Source of the DNA: Actinomadura madurae
GTDB taxonomy: Bacteria; Actinomycetota; Actinomycetes; Streptosporangiales; Streptosporangiaceae
Length of the DNA stretch: 64,000 bases
Reading direction: 5' to 3'
Assembly (NCBI RefSeq): GCF_900115095.1
Contig: NZ_FOVH01000026.1
Coordinates: 1-64,000 of the forward strand
Shown: one piece after another, positions 51,315 to 60,868 of the stretch
How positions within the stretch are numbered: position 1 is the first letter of the stretch
Layout: each line of letters opens with the position of its first letter
Notes under the pieces: model-generated
What the model was told of the DNA's origin: nothing
Databases searched by the model: none
What the model saw: the letters and a program-made list of their open reading frames with translations, nothing else
Position numbers and translations under genes: made by a program

Positions 51315-51925
51315 GTGGCGGGCTACTTTGAGGATCTGCTGGCCGAACGTCGTCGGGAACGTCGCGACGGTCTGACTTCGGGGTTGCTGGATGCCACCGA
51401 GGGCGACGACCACCTGACCGAGGCACAGATCCTGATCGCGGCCGGAACGAGGCCACCACCAACCTGATCGCCAAAGCCTGGCACTGCGCCTGGCGGCACC
51501 TGGAACGTCCGTTGATGGCGTTCGGGCAGATCAGCGGCTGGGTCGAAGAAACAGTTCGGTTGGAGGCGCCGACGCAGGCTGACGGGCGGAAAGTAACCGA
51601 GCAATTCACCCTGCATGGCGTGACCACCCCGGCGAAAGCTCGAATGCTGCTGGTCGGCTCGGCCGATCGCGACCCGCGCGTGCTCGACGAGCCCGACCGA
51701 TTCGACCTGGGCCGCGATAGTGCTGCGAAGATCAGCTTCGGGTCTGGCCGGCACCACTGCATCGGCGCCAACTTGGCGCGGTTGGAGGTCCGCGTCGCGC
51801 TGGAGGAGCTCACGGCCCGGGTCAGCGTCTACAGCATCAATGAGACCGGTGCCCGCCGCATCAACTCGCCCTATGAGCGCGGTTTCACCAGCCTGCCGAC
51901 CGCGGTCACGCCCAGGAGGGTCTGA
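51315..51925 (+). pseudogene. Cytochrome P450, 5'-truncated and frameshifted
   Basis: Only the C-terminal half of a P450 is left. Frame one carries Y-F-E-D-L-L-A-E-R-R up to the I-helix; one missing base near 51452 shifts the frame, after which N-E-A-T-T-N-L-I, the K-helix E-E-T-V-R, D-R-D-P-R-V-L-D-E-P-D-R-F and the heme loop F-G-S-G-R-H-H-C-I-G are readable to the TGA at 51923-51925. The N-terminal ~200 residues are gone. Not related closely to the intact P450 at 24408. Confidence 0.75.
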
Positions 51926-52645
51926 CCGGTTCAGGGCTTGCGGGCGACGGCGCCGATGAAGTGGCTCCCTTGCGGGTTTGCTCCGTGCAGCGGGGACGCG
52001 GGCGGCCCACTCGGGGCCCACACGATGCCGGGGCCAAGGAGGTGAAGCCCGGTGAAGAACTATTCACACCTCAGCCGGGTCTCGTGAGTAGATCGGCGGC
52101 TTCGATCTTCGATACACGGCTTTGGAGTGCGCGGTGCCGCCAAGGTCCATGCCGCCCTCATAGCCATGGGAGATCGCCACATGGCTGCCCTGAGCCAGAT
52201 GCCCCATCAAGCGACCGACGAGCCCGGCGGGATCCTCGTCGTCCCCGGACGAAGTGCAGGACCGCCACCACCAGCTGGGTCTGGGCGCGCGACGGGGTTC
52301 TGGAAGACCTGATGAACTTGATGACCAGCAGAGCGGCGGCCGACTTGGACCTGGTCAGCGTGGACTCCACCGTCTGCCGCCCGCGTCATCGTGCCGCCAG
52401 TATGTTTTCACGCTGTGCAGGAGGATACGCGGGCCACGGCGTGATCGCGGGTTGACGATTCACTCCCGGAAGCTGAGAAGCTCTTGGCGGACAGATCGAT
52501 CACCACAGCCGGATCTGCAACCATCAGGAGCTTCGGGCGCCTCATCGAGCCTGCAGCAGAGGCTTGCTGCGAACGTGGGGATGGCTCGCGCGGCGCTCGA
52601 TGTCGTTCTCCTCCGCCAGCGCCGCGCGTACTACGATTTTGGTTC
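51926..52645. other. Remnant zone without intact genes
   Basis: Apart from the transposase fragment at 52270-52400, no coding sequence could be supported in about 700 bases. Base composition is less GC-rich than the catabolic clusters. Confidence 0.5.
52270..52400 (+). pseudogene. IS5-type transposase fragment
   Basis: A short frame reads W-A-R-D-G-V-L-E-D-L-M ... L-V-S-V-D-S-T-V-C-R-P-R-H-R-A-A, which resembles the first DDE aspartate region (V-S-V-D-S-T-V-V-R-A-H-Q-H) of IS5-family transposases. Flanking parts and terminal repeats are missing. Confidence 0.5.
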
Positions 52646-53530
52646 ATGGAGGCCATTTCGCGCGAAGGCAAATGGACGTTCGACGGCGAGATACTGCGCA
52701 TCGTCCCAGCCCGTGAGCGGGGTGTGCACAAACTGCGCAAGGCGATGGGTGAGCTCGTGGTGCCGGTCGAGGCGATCGCCGGCGTGGTCTTCGAACCGGG
52801 ACGCAAGAGCGGCTGGCTACGCCTCCGCCTGCGCGCCGGAGCGGACCCGTTCAGCCAGGTCGTCGGAAACGCGCTCACCGACTCTGCCGCCGACCCCTAC
52901 CGGCTGTCGATCGACGCGGGCCGGACGGACGCCGCCGAATACCTAGTGGAGGAAATCCGCCACTCGCTCCTGCTCGAACAGGTGCCGGACGGGCCCTGCG
53001 ATCGGTTCCTCATGCCCGGGCCGCCGGTGCCGGTGAGCGCTTCGGCGGGGGACGGCACGGCATCGTTCGACGGCGAACGGGTGCGCCTGGAGTGGAACTG
53101 GATGGCCAGTTCACGCAAGGAAGGAGCCGGGCCACAGTTGTTCGACCTCGCCGACATCGCGGGAGTGGAGTGGGCACCCCAGTCGGGGATGGGCTACGGC
53201 TTCCTGCGTTTTCGGCTTAGGGCGGGCGACTCCGGGCAGACGGCGGAAAACGACCCGCAATGCCTCGCCTGGGGCATACAAAAGGAGGGTGGGCTGACGG
53301 CGCTGGTGGCGGCCGCCGTGGTCGCCCATCTGCCGCACCCGTCCGCACCCGCAGTCCAAGCCGCACCGCCCGCTATCGCCGCCCCCGAGCCTCACGTGCG
53401 GGAGGCTCCGGCCCACGATCACGACACCCTGTTGCGGCGGCTGCGCGAGTTGGGCGAGCTGCACAAAGAGGGCATCGTCAATGACGAGGAGTTCGCCACC
53501 GCCAAACAGGCACTGCTGCGCGGCCTGTGA
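52646..53530 (+). CDS. DUF4429 protein with C-terminal SHOCT domain
   Basis: A 294-residue protein made of two DUF4429 units (about residues 1-105 and 125-220; each with a D-G-E strand followed by I-A-G-V-x-x-x-P) and, after a Pro/Ala linker, a SHOCT motif (L-R-R-L-R-E-L-G-E-L-H-K-E-G-I-V-N-D-E-E-F). SHOCT modules act in oligomerisation, often at membranes. Function is unknown. It is the one clearly intact gene in the 50-54 kb graveyard. No clear ribosome-binding site precedes ATG 52646; leaderless translation is possible. Confidence 0.75.
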   Translation: MEAISREGKWTFDGEILRIVPARERGVHKLRKAMGELVVPVEAIAGVVFEPGRKSGWLRLRLRAGADPFSQVVGNALTDSAADPYRLSIDAGRTDAAEYLVEEIRHSLLLEQVPDGPCDRFLMPGPPVPVSASAGDGTASFDGERVRLEWNWMASSRKEGAGPQLFDLADIAGVEWAPQSGMGYGFLRFRLRAGDSGQTAENDPQCLAWGIQKEGGLTALVAAAVVAHLPHPSAPAVQAAPPAIAAPEPHVREAPAHDHDTLLRRLRELGELHKEGIVNDEEFATAKQALLRGL

Positions 53531-54259
53531 GTTCCCTATCCAGCCGGCACGCGCGTGTGTGACTCGATCTCGACAAGCCCGGTCAAGTGGGCCAGGCGCC
53601 GAAACCGCCACAGCCTATGTACTCTCACCTGCACGGACATAAGCCTTGGCGTCATCGTCCAGTAGTGACCACAGGGTCTTCGGCGGAACCGGTCCAGAGA
53701 GTCAAAGGAGAACCGAGCCCGCGAAATGTACTCGAAGTGGTGCGGGTGTTGGCGGTCTCTTGCATGGAGCCGAAGTGACGAACGATGAAGTCGCGGAGGT
53801 CGTCGTTGGAGAGGACCGCCCAGTGCAATCGGCAGTCGTCACCTCACCCCGAGACAGGACGTATGCGCTCAGAACGTTTACATACCAGGAAATCAGCCCG
53901 GGGCCGCATCAGCCCGGGCCGCATGGCGGCCTGGATTCGCGCTCGGGTGCCGTTGCGTTGCCGGCATCGAAACAACCCGTGAACCGCCTGCCAGGACTGG
54001 GAGCACTCTGACAACTGGCCCGCCCAGTTCAACAAGCCCCACTGGGCAGCCTTCCCTGAGACAGGACAGGCACCCGAACACACGTAATACGTTCCTGCTT
54101 CTCGGGATCTGGCTCAAATTCCGTGAGGCAGTGACAGTTTGTGAGGGTCGCTCGGTGGCGGAGGTGTAGGCGGTGAGGACACGGTCCATGCTGGTGTCGC
54201 CTTCATACAATCCCTGCGGCGACTCATAGGTCTTCTGAGAACTCCCATAAGTCTGTTCG
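53531..54259. other. Gene-free stretch with possible remnants
   Basis: No intact gene over about 730 bases. A short frame ending at the TAA near 54090 (D-N-W-P-A-Q-F-N-K-P-H-W) has protein-like composition and may be the tail of a lost gene. Confidence 0.45.
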
Positions 54260-54957
54260 CTCGGTTACAGCGCCCTTGGAGGAGAGCCTGAAAAGTCCAA
54301 CCTCCAAGCCCACGACCTCAAGGACCGGCTCGTGGACGGCGTCGAGAGCCTGCGCGAGATCATCCGTGACGACGTCAAAAGGGCCATCGCCACCCGCGAG
54401 GGGACGCTGGCCCGTTCGATCCACATCGTCCTGCGGAATGTCTTCCGGGCCCTTCGGCAAAAGGGCGTGATCTTCCGCGATCCCACCCGTGGCCTCGTCT
54501 TCGCCGGGATCAACAAGATCCCGCCTTCGATGCGCTCAGCGGCACCGACATCCGCCACCTGCTGCTCACCGACCTCGACCTGTCCCGTGAGCGCCTCATC
54601 GTCCGGTGCCCTGGCAAACGGCACATCATCTACCTGGACGAACTCACCTACCGCTGCGCCTCCGCGTGGCTCCGCGAACGTCACCGCCGCTGGCCAGTGA
54701 CCACCAACCCGCATTTGCTGATCAACCGATGGACCGCGGTAGACACCACTCACTCGCCCATCGGCACCACGTTCACCGACGTCTTCCGGCCCACCGGACT
54801 CACGATGCAGACGCTACGGCAGGACCGGATCCGCGACGAGGCATTCGAGGTCGACGACCCGCTGCACCTGATGCGCCTGTTCGGTATCTCCTCGCAGTCC
54901 GCAATGCGGTACATCACTGCGGCTCACCCCGAACGCACCGCGAAGCTTCCCCGATGA
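54260..54957 (+). pseudogene. Integrase/recombinase-like protein, broken
   Basis: Frame one reads D-L-K-D-R-L-V-D-G-V-E-S-L-R-E-I-I-R-D-D-V-K-R and R-N-V-F-R-A-L-R-Q-K, then loses frame near 54530-54540; the second frame gives G-T-D-I-R-H-L-L-L-T-D-L-D-L, Y-L-D-E-L-T-Y-R and M-R-L-F-G-I-S-S-Q-S-A-M-R-Y, ending at 54957. This resembles integrase-like proteins common in actinomycetes, without the complete catalytic region. Part of the central region appears deleted at the frameshift. Confidence 0.65.
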
Positions 54958-55098
54958 GGCGAGCGGCAGCCATCAACCAGCAGAGCCAGGATCAACGTTG
55001 CATGAAGACCGCGTGATGCGGCAGCCGCGCATCGCATACTTTGGCTGTACTCTCGCCTTACAGCCAAAGCATTCTCCACTTCTGCCGACGCTGGCGCG

Positions 55099-56235
55099 TC
55101 ACTTCACGGGCACTTTCATTCTGAACAGTTTCTCTGCATTTCGGAACGCAATCTTTTCCTTGGCTTCGCGTGGCAAATCGACTCCGCGGAACCAGTCGGT
55201 CTGCTCCTTTATGTCCGCGAACGGGTAGTCGGTTGCGAACATCACTCGATCCACGCTTATGTACTTCAGCAGGAGATCGAGCAGTTCGGTCTGAGGGAAT
55301 GCGCTGGTTGTGACCCAGAAGTTGTCCTGAAAGTATTGCCCGAAGGGCTTCTCGAGCGAGTCTTCGGTCGGCTCGCCCATGTCATTGATGATCCGCTTGT
55401 AGTAGAAGGGAAGCCCTTCGCCCATATGGCCGATGATGATCTTCAGTTTGGGGAATCTGTCGAAAACCCCGTACGCGATCATCCGAATGCATTGGGTCAG
55501 CACCTCCTGGTGCCAGCCATATCCAGACCCACTGAAAATGTAGTCTTGGTACTCTTCCGTGTATTTAGACCGTGTGGTGCTGTAGTAGATCTTGAAGACC
55601 TCGTCAGCTGGATAGCCGGGATGCAGGTAGATCGGCACATCGAGAGCAACGGCACGTGCCAGCACAGGCTCGAAATCAGGATGATCGAGATACTTCTTCG
55701 CGATGTGTCCGTTGGTCAGTGCACCCAAGAAGCCATCTTCCCGAACCGAGCGTTCCAGTTCGTCCGCCGCCGCCTCCGGGCTCTGCAAGGGCAAGGTGGC
55801 GAAAGCCTTGAAGCGGCCCGGATATTTGGTGATCGGCCCGTCTACAAGTTGCCGGTTAAGACGATAGGCAAGGTCGATGCCCCTTTGCCCGGGGACATTT
55901 TGTACGGAGGGTGTATGAGCAGAGAGGATTTGAACGTTGAGTCCCCCCGCATCCATATCGCCGATGCGGCGTTGGCCTAGATCCGAAAGACCAATTTCCT
56001 CAAGGAACGCTATGTGATCCTGATTGATGGAGTTCAGCTTCAACAACGTGGGAGTCGAAAAGGTCTCCTCTGTGCCGATGAAGGGCAGGTCCCGGTCTCG
56101 CGATGCAATGTCCGGAGTCTTGTCCGGAGTCTTGTTCCCGTCCGCTGCCGAAACGGCGGCATACGCGGACAAGCCGGCACCAGCGCCAAGTGCCGTGGTA
56201 GCGGCTAGAAAGCCGCGGCGTCCCATGGACTTCAT
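55099..56235 (-). CDS. Tat-signal amidohydrolase_2 family protein (2,3-dihydroxybenzoate decarboxylase-like)
   Basis: A 378-residue exported protein. G-R-R-G-F-L-A-A-T-T-A is a twin-arginine signal peptide. The mature part is a TIM-barrel of the ACMSD/gamma-resorcylate decarboxylase family: E-E-T-F-S-T-P at the first strand (the family has E-x-H or E-x-A here), Y-L-H-P-G-Y-P, I-I-G-H-M-G-E-G-L-P, and F-A-T-D-Y-P-F with the metal Asp. Export of such an enzyme is unusual. Base composition is clearly lower in GC than its neighbours and codons ending in A or T are frequent, signs of recent transfer. It is intact, unlike the genes around it. Confidence 0.85.
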   Translation of the reverse strand: MKSMGRRGFLAATTALGAGAGLSAYAAVSAADGNKTPDKTPDIASRDRDLPFIGTEETFSTPTLLKLNSINQDHIAFLEEIGLSDLGQRRIGDMDAGGLNVQILSAHTPSVQNVPGQRGIDLAYRLNRQLVDGPITKYPGRFKAFATLPLQSPEAAADELERSVREDGFLGALTNGHIAKKYLDHPDFEPVLARAVALDVPIYLHPGYPADEVFKIYYSTTRSKYTEEYQDYIFSGSGYGWHQEVLTQCIRMIAYGVFDRFPKLKIIIGHMGEGLPFYYKRIINDMGEPTEDSLEKPFGQYFQDNFWVTTSAFPQTELLDLLLKYISVDRVMFATDYPFADIKEQTDWFRGVDLPREAKEKIAFRNAEKLFRMKVPVK

Positions 56236-57064
56236 GTCAGTCTCTCTTCAGGTGTTTGTCAGGTGGAGGAACCGCTCGCCGGCGCGCAGCGGCTGTGGTG
56301 GAGCTGACAACCCGCCCGCGTGCGCGCTGTGCGGGCCGGTCGCGGCGGGCGCCGCACTGTGGTCGGCGTGCGACCCGTGGGCGGCGACAGTGAAGGTCGT
56401 CGCCAGCGCCCTGGTGGCCGCCCCGAACCTCAACCGCCCGGGCGGCGCTTCCCCTGACGGCGCTGCGTCGACTGCCATCACTAGCCTCCTACATACGGGT
56501 TGCATCGCTTACCTGGATGCCTACTTCCTACCGAGCGAACCTGAGACGAACGTTAGAACCCGTCCTTAAACCGTCGCGGTGCAGAGGCCGGACGGATGCT
56601 CGACGGCCGACGCTGTCGCATATGGCTCTCGTCGCCCGTGGATCCATGTTGTGTACCGGTGTGAGAATCCCTGAATGCGCTCGACCGATGACACGATGCC
56701 GGTCACTCTCTGACTGCGGCGGAACTCCTGTCCTCGCTGGAGGATGTAGACACTTCAACTCTCTCCAATGCGGAGTTGCGCCAGATCAAGCACTGGCAGC
56801 CCGCGACTCTTGGTGCGGCGATCTTCTTCAAGGTCCGGTTGCGCAGAGACAACCGTTCCACTCGTCGGCGCGTACACCGAGGCCCGGCGCTCCAACAGAG
56901 ACGTCATGCCAAGTGCCGTTGTGGAGGCTGCCGTTCGCCAGCCAGGCGGGCGATACGTCCCCCACCGTGATCGTGTGTCTGCACCGCCTGCGCCCCCGCC
57001 GCCGACAGGGCCTCCGCCTCCGAACCGATGGCAACGGGCGCGGGCGCGATGGGCCGACCGGCAC
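56236..57064. other. Gene-free stretch between amidohydrolase and transposase remnant
   Basis: Several overlapping frames are open on both strands, as expected for high-GC DNA, but none shows a recognisable domain or ribosome-binding site. Likely noncoding or deeply decayed. Confidence 0.5.
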
Positions 57065-57300
57065 GCTCTGCCAGGCCTCGGGTGGACCCGGTCCCACGCC
57101 TGGGCTTCGGTCTTGCCGTAGTTGGTGGTGTCGCTGACGGTGGTGATCGCCGCCTCGGGCCAGGTCTCGGGGTTGGCGAAGCGGAACTCCTTGCCGTGCT
57201 TCGGCGGTCGCCCGCCCTGGGGACAGGCCAGGGCGTACTCCTTGATCGAGGGCTTCGGCAGCCGCACCACCCGGTCGCCACGGATCCGCCCCACCAGCCC
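57065..57300 (-). pseudogene. Transposase fragment (NF041680-like)
   Basis: The minus strand reads R-P-P-K-H-G-K-E-F-R-F-A-N-P-E-T-W and Y-G-K-T-E-A-Q-A-W-D-R-V-H-P, a segment seen in the central part of a transposase family common in Streptomyces and Actinomadura. Both ends are missing. Confidence 0.6.
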
Positions 57301-57479
57301 GACAGGAGCTCTGATGCGACCCGGCCCGCAGACGAGGGCGCTGTGGGAGATGTTCTCCGACCTGATGGACCTCGACGCCCACCAGTACGTCGCCGACCCG
57401 CTCGCCGGCATGGACGCCCGGTACGACCTGGGCGACGACCACCGGCTCGTCGGCACCCTGTGCCCGGACATGAAGTTGA
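57290..57479 (+). pseudogene. C-terminal fragment of an FAD-dependent aromatic monooxygenase
   Basis: The plus strand reads T-R-A-L-W-E-M-F-S-D-L-M-D-L, then D-A-R-Y-D-L-G-D-D-H-R-L-V-G-T-L-C-P-D-M-K-L, which matches the last domain of PheA/rifampin-monooxygenase-type hydroxylases. The FAD-binding domain is absent; the fragment begins where the transposase remnant ends, suggesting an insertion-deletion joint near 57290. Confidence 0.55.
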
Positions 57480-57545
57480 CGCGAACCAGGCAGCGACGAA
57501 CACGTCGCGCTGGCCGACGCGATCTGTACCGCGACTGAGCAGCTG

Positions 57546-58028
57546 TTGACCGCCGAGGATCAGCTGCGCGATCGGGTGCGGCGGCAGGCGCGGCAGCGCC
57601 GCAACGCCTGGGCGTCGCGTTGGGCGCTGGTAGCGGCCACGCTCGCCGCCATCGCCGCGGCGCCGGCGGCGTTCGGCTGGCCGGCCCGCGCCTGGCTGCT
57701 GCCGACGATTCTGCTGGCGATCGTCGCGCTGGTTGTGGCGTTCGGCGCACACTACGACCAAGTGGACCCCCGCATCGACGGCCCGTACGTGCCGTTGGCC
57801 CGCCAGGCGCACGCCGCGTTCTTGATGGGCGCGGCCGTCGGCGTGACGGTCGTGATGATCCTGCAGGTGTCCTCGTTGTGGGGGATGGCGATCGTCGTTC
57901 TGGTGGCGTTCGCCCGTCCGATGTGCACCGCTCTGGTCAAAGACAGCTCGGCCGGCAACGCCAAGACTCGCAGCCAGACCGCCCCCACTGGTGCGGGCCA
58001 CGCCGCCCGGGAAGGGGCACGATCGTGA
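57546..58028 (+). CDS. Integrative-element membrane protein
   Basis: A 160-residue protein: a charged N-terminal helix (R-D-R-V-R-R-Q-A-R-Q-R-R), then four hydrophobic segments in two pairs (about residues 23-65 and 82-120). It resembles small membrane proteins near replication genes of actinomycete integrative elements, possibly spread proteins. The start is unsure: a TTG at 57546, with the frame open to 57480, where it meets the monooxygenase fragment; the true N-terminus may have been lost. It overlaps the primase gene by four bases (GTGA). Confidence 0.6.
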   Translation: MTAEDQLRDRVRRQARQRRNAWASRWALVAATLAAIAAAPAAFGWPARAWLLPTILLAIVALVVAFGAHYDQVDPRIDGPYVPLARQAHAAFLMGAAVGVTVVMILQVSSLWGMAIVVLVAFARPMCTALVKDSSAGNAKTRSQTAPTGAGHAAREGARS

Positions 58029-59256
58029 CCTACTCCGTCACTCACGTCGCCGCCGCCGACGACCTCGATGACCTCGCCGACGATGTGGCGGACCTGCGTC
58101 GCAGGCTGGACCAGCTGAACAGCACCGTCAGCCAGGAACATGCCGAAAGGCTGTATGAGCTGGAGAATGACCACCGGCTGGAGGAACTGCGCGGCCAGCT
58201 CGAACGGCTGGACGAGCGCGCCGACGACCACGACGACCAGCCCGCCGCGCTGCGTGCCGACCTGCGGCGCTTGAGCGGGCACCTGCGCTGGCTGGAGCAC
58301 CATGTGCGCACCGAACGCGGCCTGGAGCCGATCGATCTGGACCAGGCGCCCACCACGTGGACCGACCTGGCCCGGCGCGTACGCGCCGGTGACACCGCCC
58401 GCGCATCGTTGCTGACCGAGCAGAACCGCCGGTACCTGCGCGCTACCGATCCGGCGCGTATTCGCGCGTGCTGGTCCCGTGCTCAGTACAACGTCGGTAT
58501 TGCCTGCGGCCCCTCCGGTCTCGTGGTCATCGACCTGGACGTTCCCAAGCCCGGTGAGCACCCGCCGCCCGAGTGGGACATGGCCGGTGTCAACAACGGA
58601 GCGGACGCGTTCGCCGTGCTGTGCGGGCGGCAGGGCGAAGCGTTCCCGTTCGAGACGTTCACCGTGCGGACTCGGCGAGGTGGATGGCAACTGTACTTCC
58701 AAGCGCCGACCGAGGTTCGGTTGACCAACACGGCGGGCAAGTCGCCGCGTGCTCTGGGCTGGAAGATCGACACCCGCGCGCATGGTGGATACGTCGTCGG
58801 CCCTGGTAGCTACGTCGATCTGCCGGACGGAGCCGGATCGTACGAGGTCGTTCACAGCGTTGCCCCGATCCCGCTACCCGAGTGGCTCACCGGCCTACTC
58901 AAACCCGCCCCCGTCCCCACTCCCGCCTTGAGTGCCTGCCTTCAGTCCGCGCAAGTCGGTGACCTTGACGCTTACGCACAAGCGGCACTCAAGGCGGAAG
59001 CGGATCGGGTGGCGAGCGCTGAGGCGGTGGACGCAATCGGGCGCTGAATAAGGCCGCGTACAACCTCGGCCGGATCATCGCCGCCGGCGTCCTGCCGGAA
59101 GACATCGCGACGGGCGCTCTGTACGACGCCGCGAGCGTCCATCTCGGACCGTCGCGAGATGACGTCCGACCCAGCGAAGCGCAGGCCACGATCCGGTGCG
59201 CCATCGAAGCGGGCAAGCGGAACCCGCGCGACATCACCAGGAGGGGCGCAGCATGA
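58025..59256 (+). pseudogene. Bifunctional DNA primase/polymerase (prim-pol), one frameshift
   Basis: Replication protein of an actinomycete integrative element. An N-terminal coiled region (L-R-R-R-L-D-Q-L-N ... L-E-E-L-R) precedes the prim-pol core: N-V-G-I-A-C-G-P-S-G-L-V-V-I-D-L-D (metal-binding D-x-D) and G-W-K-I-D-T-R-A-H-G-G-Y-V-V-G-P-G-S. At 59021-59025 one G seems missing from a G-run: the first frame stops at 59047, while the family C-terminus (R-N-R-A-L-N-K-A-A-Y-N-L-G-R) continues in the next frame to TGA 59254-59256, which overlaps the following ATG. If the base is a sequencing error the gene is intact (about 410 residues). Confidence 0.8.
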
Positions 59257-60478
59257 CCGACGCGACTCACAGCGACCACGGCGCGACCACTGCGGCCGAC
59301 AGGGAGGGCGTGGCCGCGCTCAATGCAGCTCACGACTTCATCACTCGGTTCTGCGTGCTGCCCAGTCAGGCGGCATATAACGCCATGGCGCTGTGGGCCG
59401 CGCATGCCCACATCATCGACGCGTTTGACTCGACGCCGCGTTTGGCGTTCCTCTCGCCTGAGCCCGGATCGGGCAAGACGCGAGCGCTCGAAATCCTCGC
59501 GCTGCTGGTGCCCTTCCCCATGCATGCCGTCAACGCAGCGCCGCCGCGCTCTACCGATCGGTGGGTAACCGCGAGCGCCGGCCGACCGTGCTCTTTGACG
59601 AGATAGACACCGTGTTCGGCCCGAAAGCCAAGGACAACGAGGATCTACGGGGACTGCTGAACGCCGGACACCGGCGCGCCGGCGTCGCCTACCGCTGTGT
59701 AGGCGAAGGAACGAATCAAGGCGTACAGGAGTTTCCGGCGTTCGCTGCCGTGGCGCTCGCGGGACTCGGCAACCTGCCGGACACGATCCTTACGAGGTCC
59801 GTCATCGTTCGCATGCGCCGCCGTGCGCCGCACGAACGTGTGGAGCCGTACCGAGCACGCGTTCACGAGCCGGAAGGCTGGAAGATTCGCGCGATGCTCG
59901 CCGATTGGGTCGCCACTCAAGCCGAGCGGCTCGGCGACGCATGGCCCGAAATGCCGCCCGGAATCACCGACCGCCCGGCGGACGTCTGGGAACCGCTCTT
60001 GGCCATCGCCGACGCTGCCGGGGGAGACTGGCCGGAACGCGCTCGCGAGGCATGCGTGTATCTCGTAAAGCAGGGTGCCGAGCGCGGTGTGAGTCTCGGA
60101 ATTCGGCTCTTGATGGACCTGCACCGAATATTCGCCGGCGCTCGCGCTCTCTTCACGGAAAAAGTTCTTGAGCGGCTCCACAGCATCGAAGATGCCCCCT
60201 GGGCTGAATTGAAAGGCGTACCCCTCGACAGTCGTGGGCTTTCTCGGCTGCTCTCGCAGTACGACGTTTCGCCGGTCAAGGTGAAAATCGACGGCCGTTC
60301 GCTTATGGGGCATCGCTCCGATCACCTCGCCGATGCGTGGGCGCGGTACCTCCCTGCCACCTCGGCTGAGGAACCGGAACCTACGGAACCTCCGGAACCC
60401 GTCCAGCTCACGACCCATGAACGGGGTTCCGGCGGGCGCGGCGGTTCCGGAACCGGGGGAACCGAGCGAGCGCCGTAG
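59253..60478 (+). pseudogene. DUF3631 replication protein, one frameshift
   Basis: Helicase/primase-associated protein of integrative elements. The first part (to about 59545) has the P-loop P-E-P-G-S-G-K-T-R; then one base is missing in a CCGCC context (59540-59552) and the protein goes on in the next frame with A-A-L-Y-R-S-V, the Walker B L-F-D-E-I-D, and the DUF3631 domain through L-S-R-L-L-S-Q-Y-D. The C-terminal tail (E-E-P-E-P-T-E-P-P-E-P) is encoded by GGAACC repeats. Read straight, two pieces of 118 and about 305 residues result. Confidence 0.8.
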
Positions 60479-60566
60479 GTTCCGCCGGTTCCGGAACCCT
60501 GACCGTCCATCGGAACTCGCCACACCCTCTACGACCTGCGGTGGTTCCGCAGGTTCCGGAGGTTCC
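60370..60566. repeat. GGTTCC/GGAACC repeat array
   Basis: Fourteen copies of the hexamer GGTTCC or its complement within 197 bases, some joined as GGTTCCGGAACC. It starts in the end of the DUF3631 gene and continues past its stop codon to within 115 bases of the excisionase gene. Iteron-like; could be a replication origin or a binding region for the element regulator. Confidence 0.75.
60535..60553. other. Small hairpin inside the repeat array
   Basis: CCTGCGG-TGGTT-CCGCAGG, a perfect 7-bp stem with a 5-base loop, near the right end of the GGTTCC array. Confidence 0.5.
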
Positions 60567-60679
60567 GCACTTCTAGCCGAAGGGAGGCCGACGACTCGTA
60601 GCGCTCTGTCTGGCCCGGTGCACAGCCGCCAAGCAATCCATCGGGTTAGAGAACGACACTCAAGGAGGAGTAGCCCACC

Positions 60680-60868
60680 GTGGCACGCAAAGACGAATTG
60701 CTCACGATCTCCGAGGTGATTGCCGAACTCGGCGTCCCGCGCGCGACGTTCTACCGGTGGCGCCAGCTCGGCAAGGCGCCTCGCAGCATCAAATACCCGA
60801 ACGGGGACGTTCGGATACGCCGGTCCGTCCTTGAGCGCTGGCTCTGCCAGCTTGAGGAGGCCGCGTGA
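60680..60868 (+). CDS. xis: Excisionase / MerR-type helix-turn-helix protein
   Basis: A 62-residue DNA-binding protein: L-T-I-S-E-V-I-A-E-L-G-V-P-R-A-T-F-Y-R-W-R is a winged-helix recognition unit as in AlpA/Xis excisionases, followed by R-I-R-R-S-V-L-E-R-W-L. It directs excision by the integrase encoded directly downstream; the two overlap by GTGA. GTG start after AAGGAGG. Confidence 0.88.
   Translation: MARKDELLTISEVIAELGVPRATFYRWRQLGKAPRSIKYPNGDVRIRRSVLERWLCQLEEAA

Noticed and set aside
56248-56505. 85-codon minus-strand frame
   Set aside because: Ala/Gly/His-rich, no ribosome-binding site or homology seen, and competing frames on the other strand are equally open.
47955-57480. A second copy of the tRNA-Arg 3' end as left attachment site
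   Set aside because: I searched by eye for the T-arm and acceptor sequence in this region and found none; a short or degenerate copy could have been missed.
59021-59256. Programmed frameshift in prim-pol
   Set aside because: No slippery heptamer or downstream structure was recognised, and the next gene shows the same kind of lesion; mutation or sequencing error is simpler.
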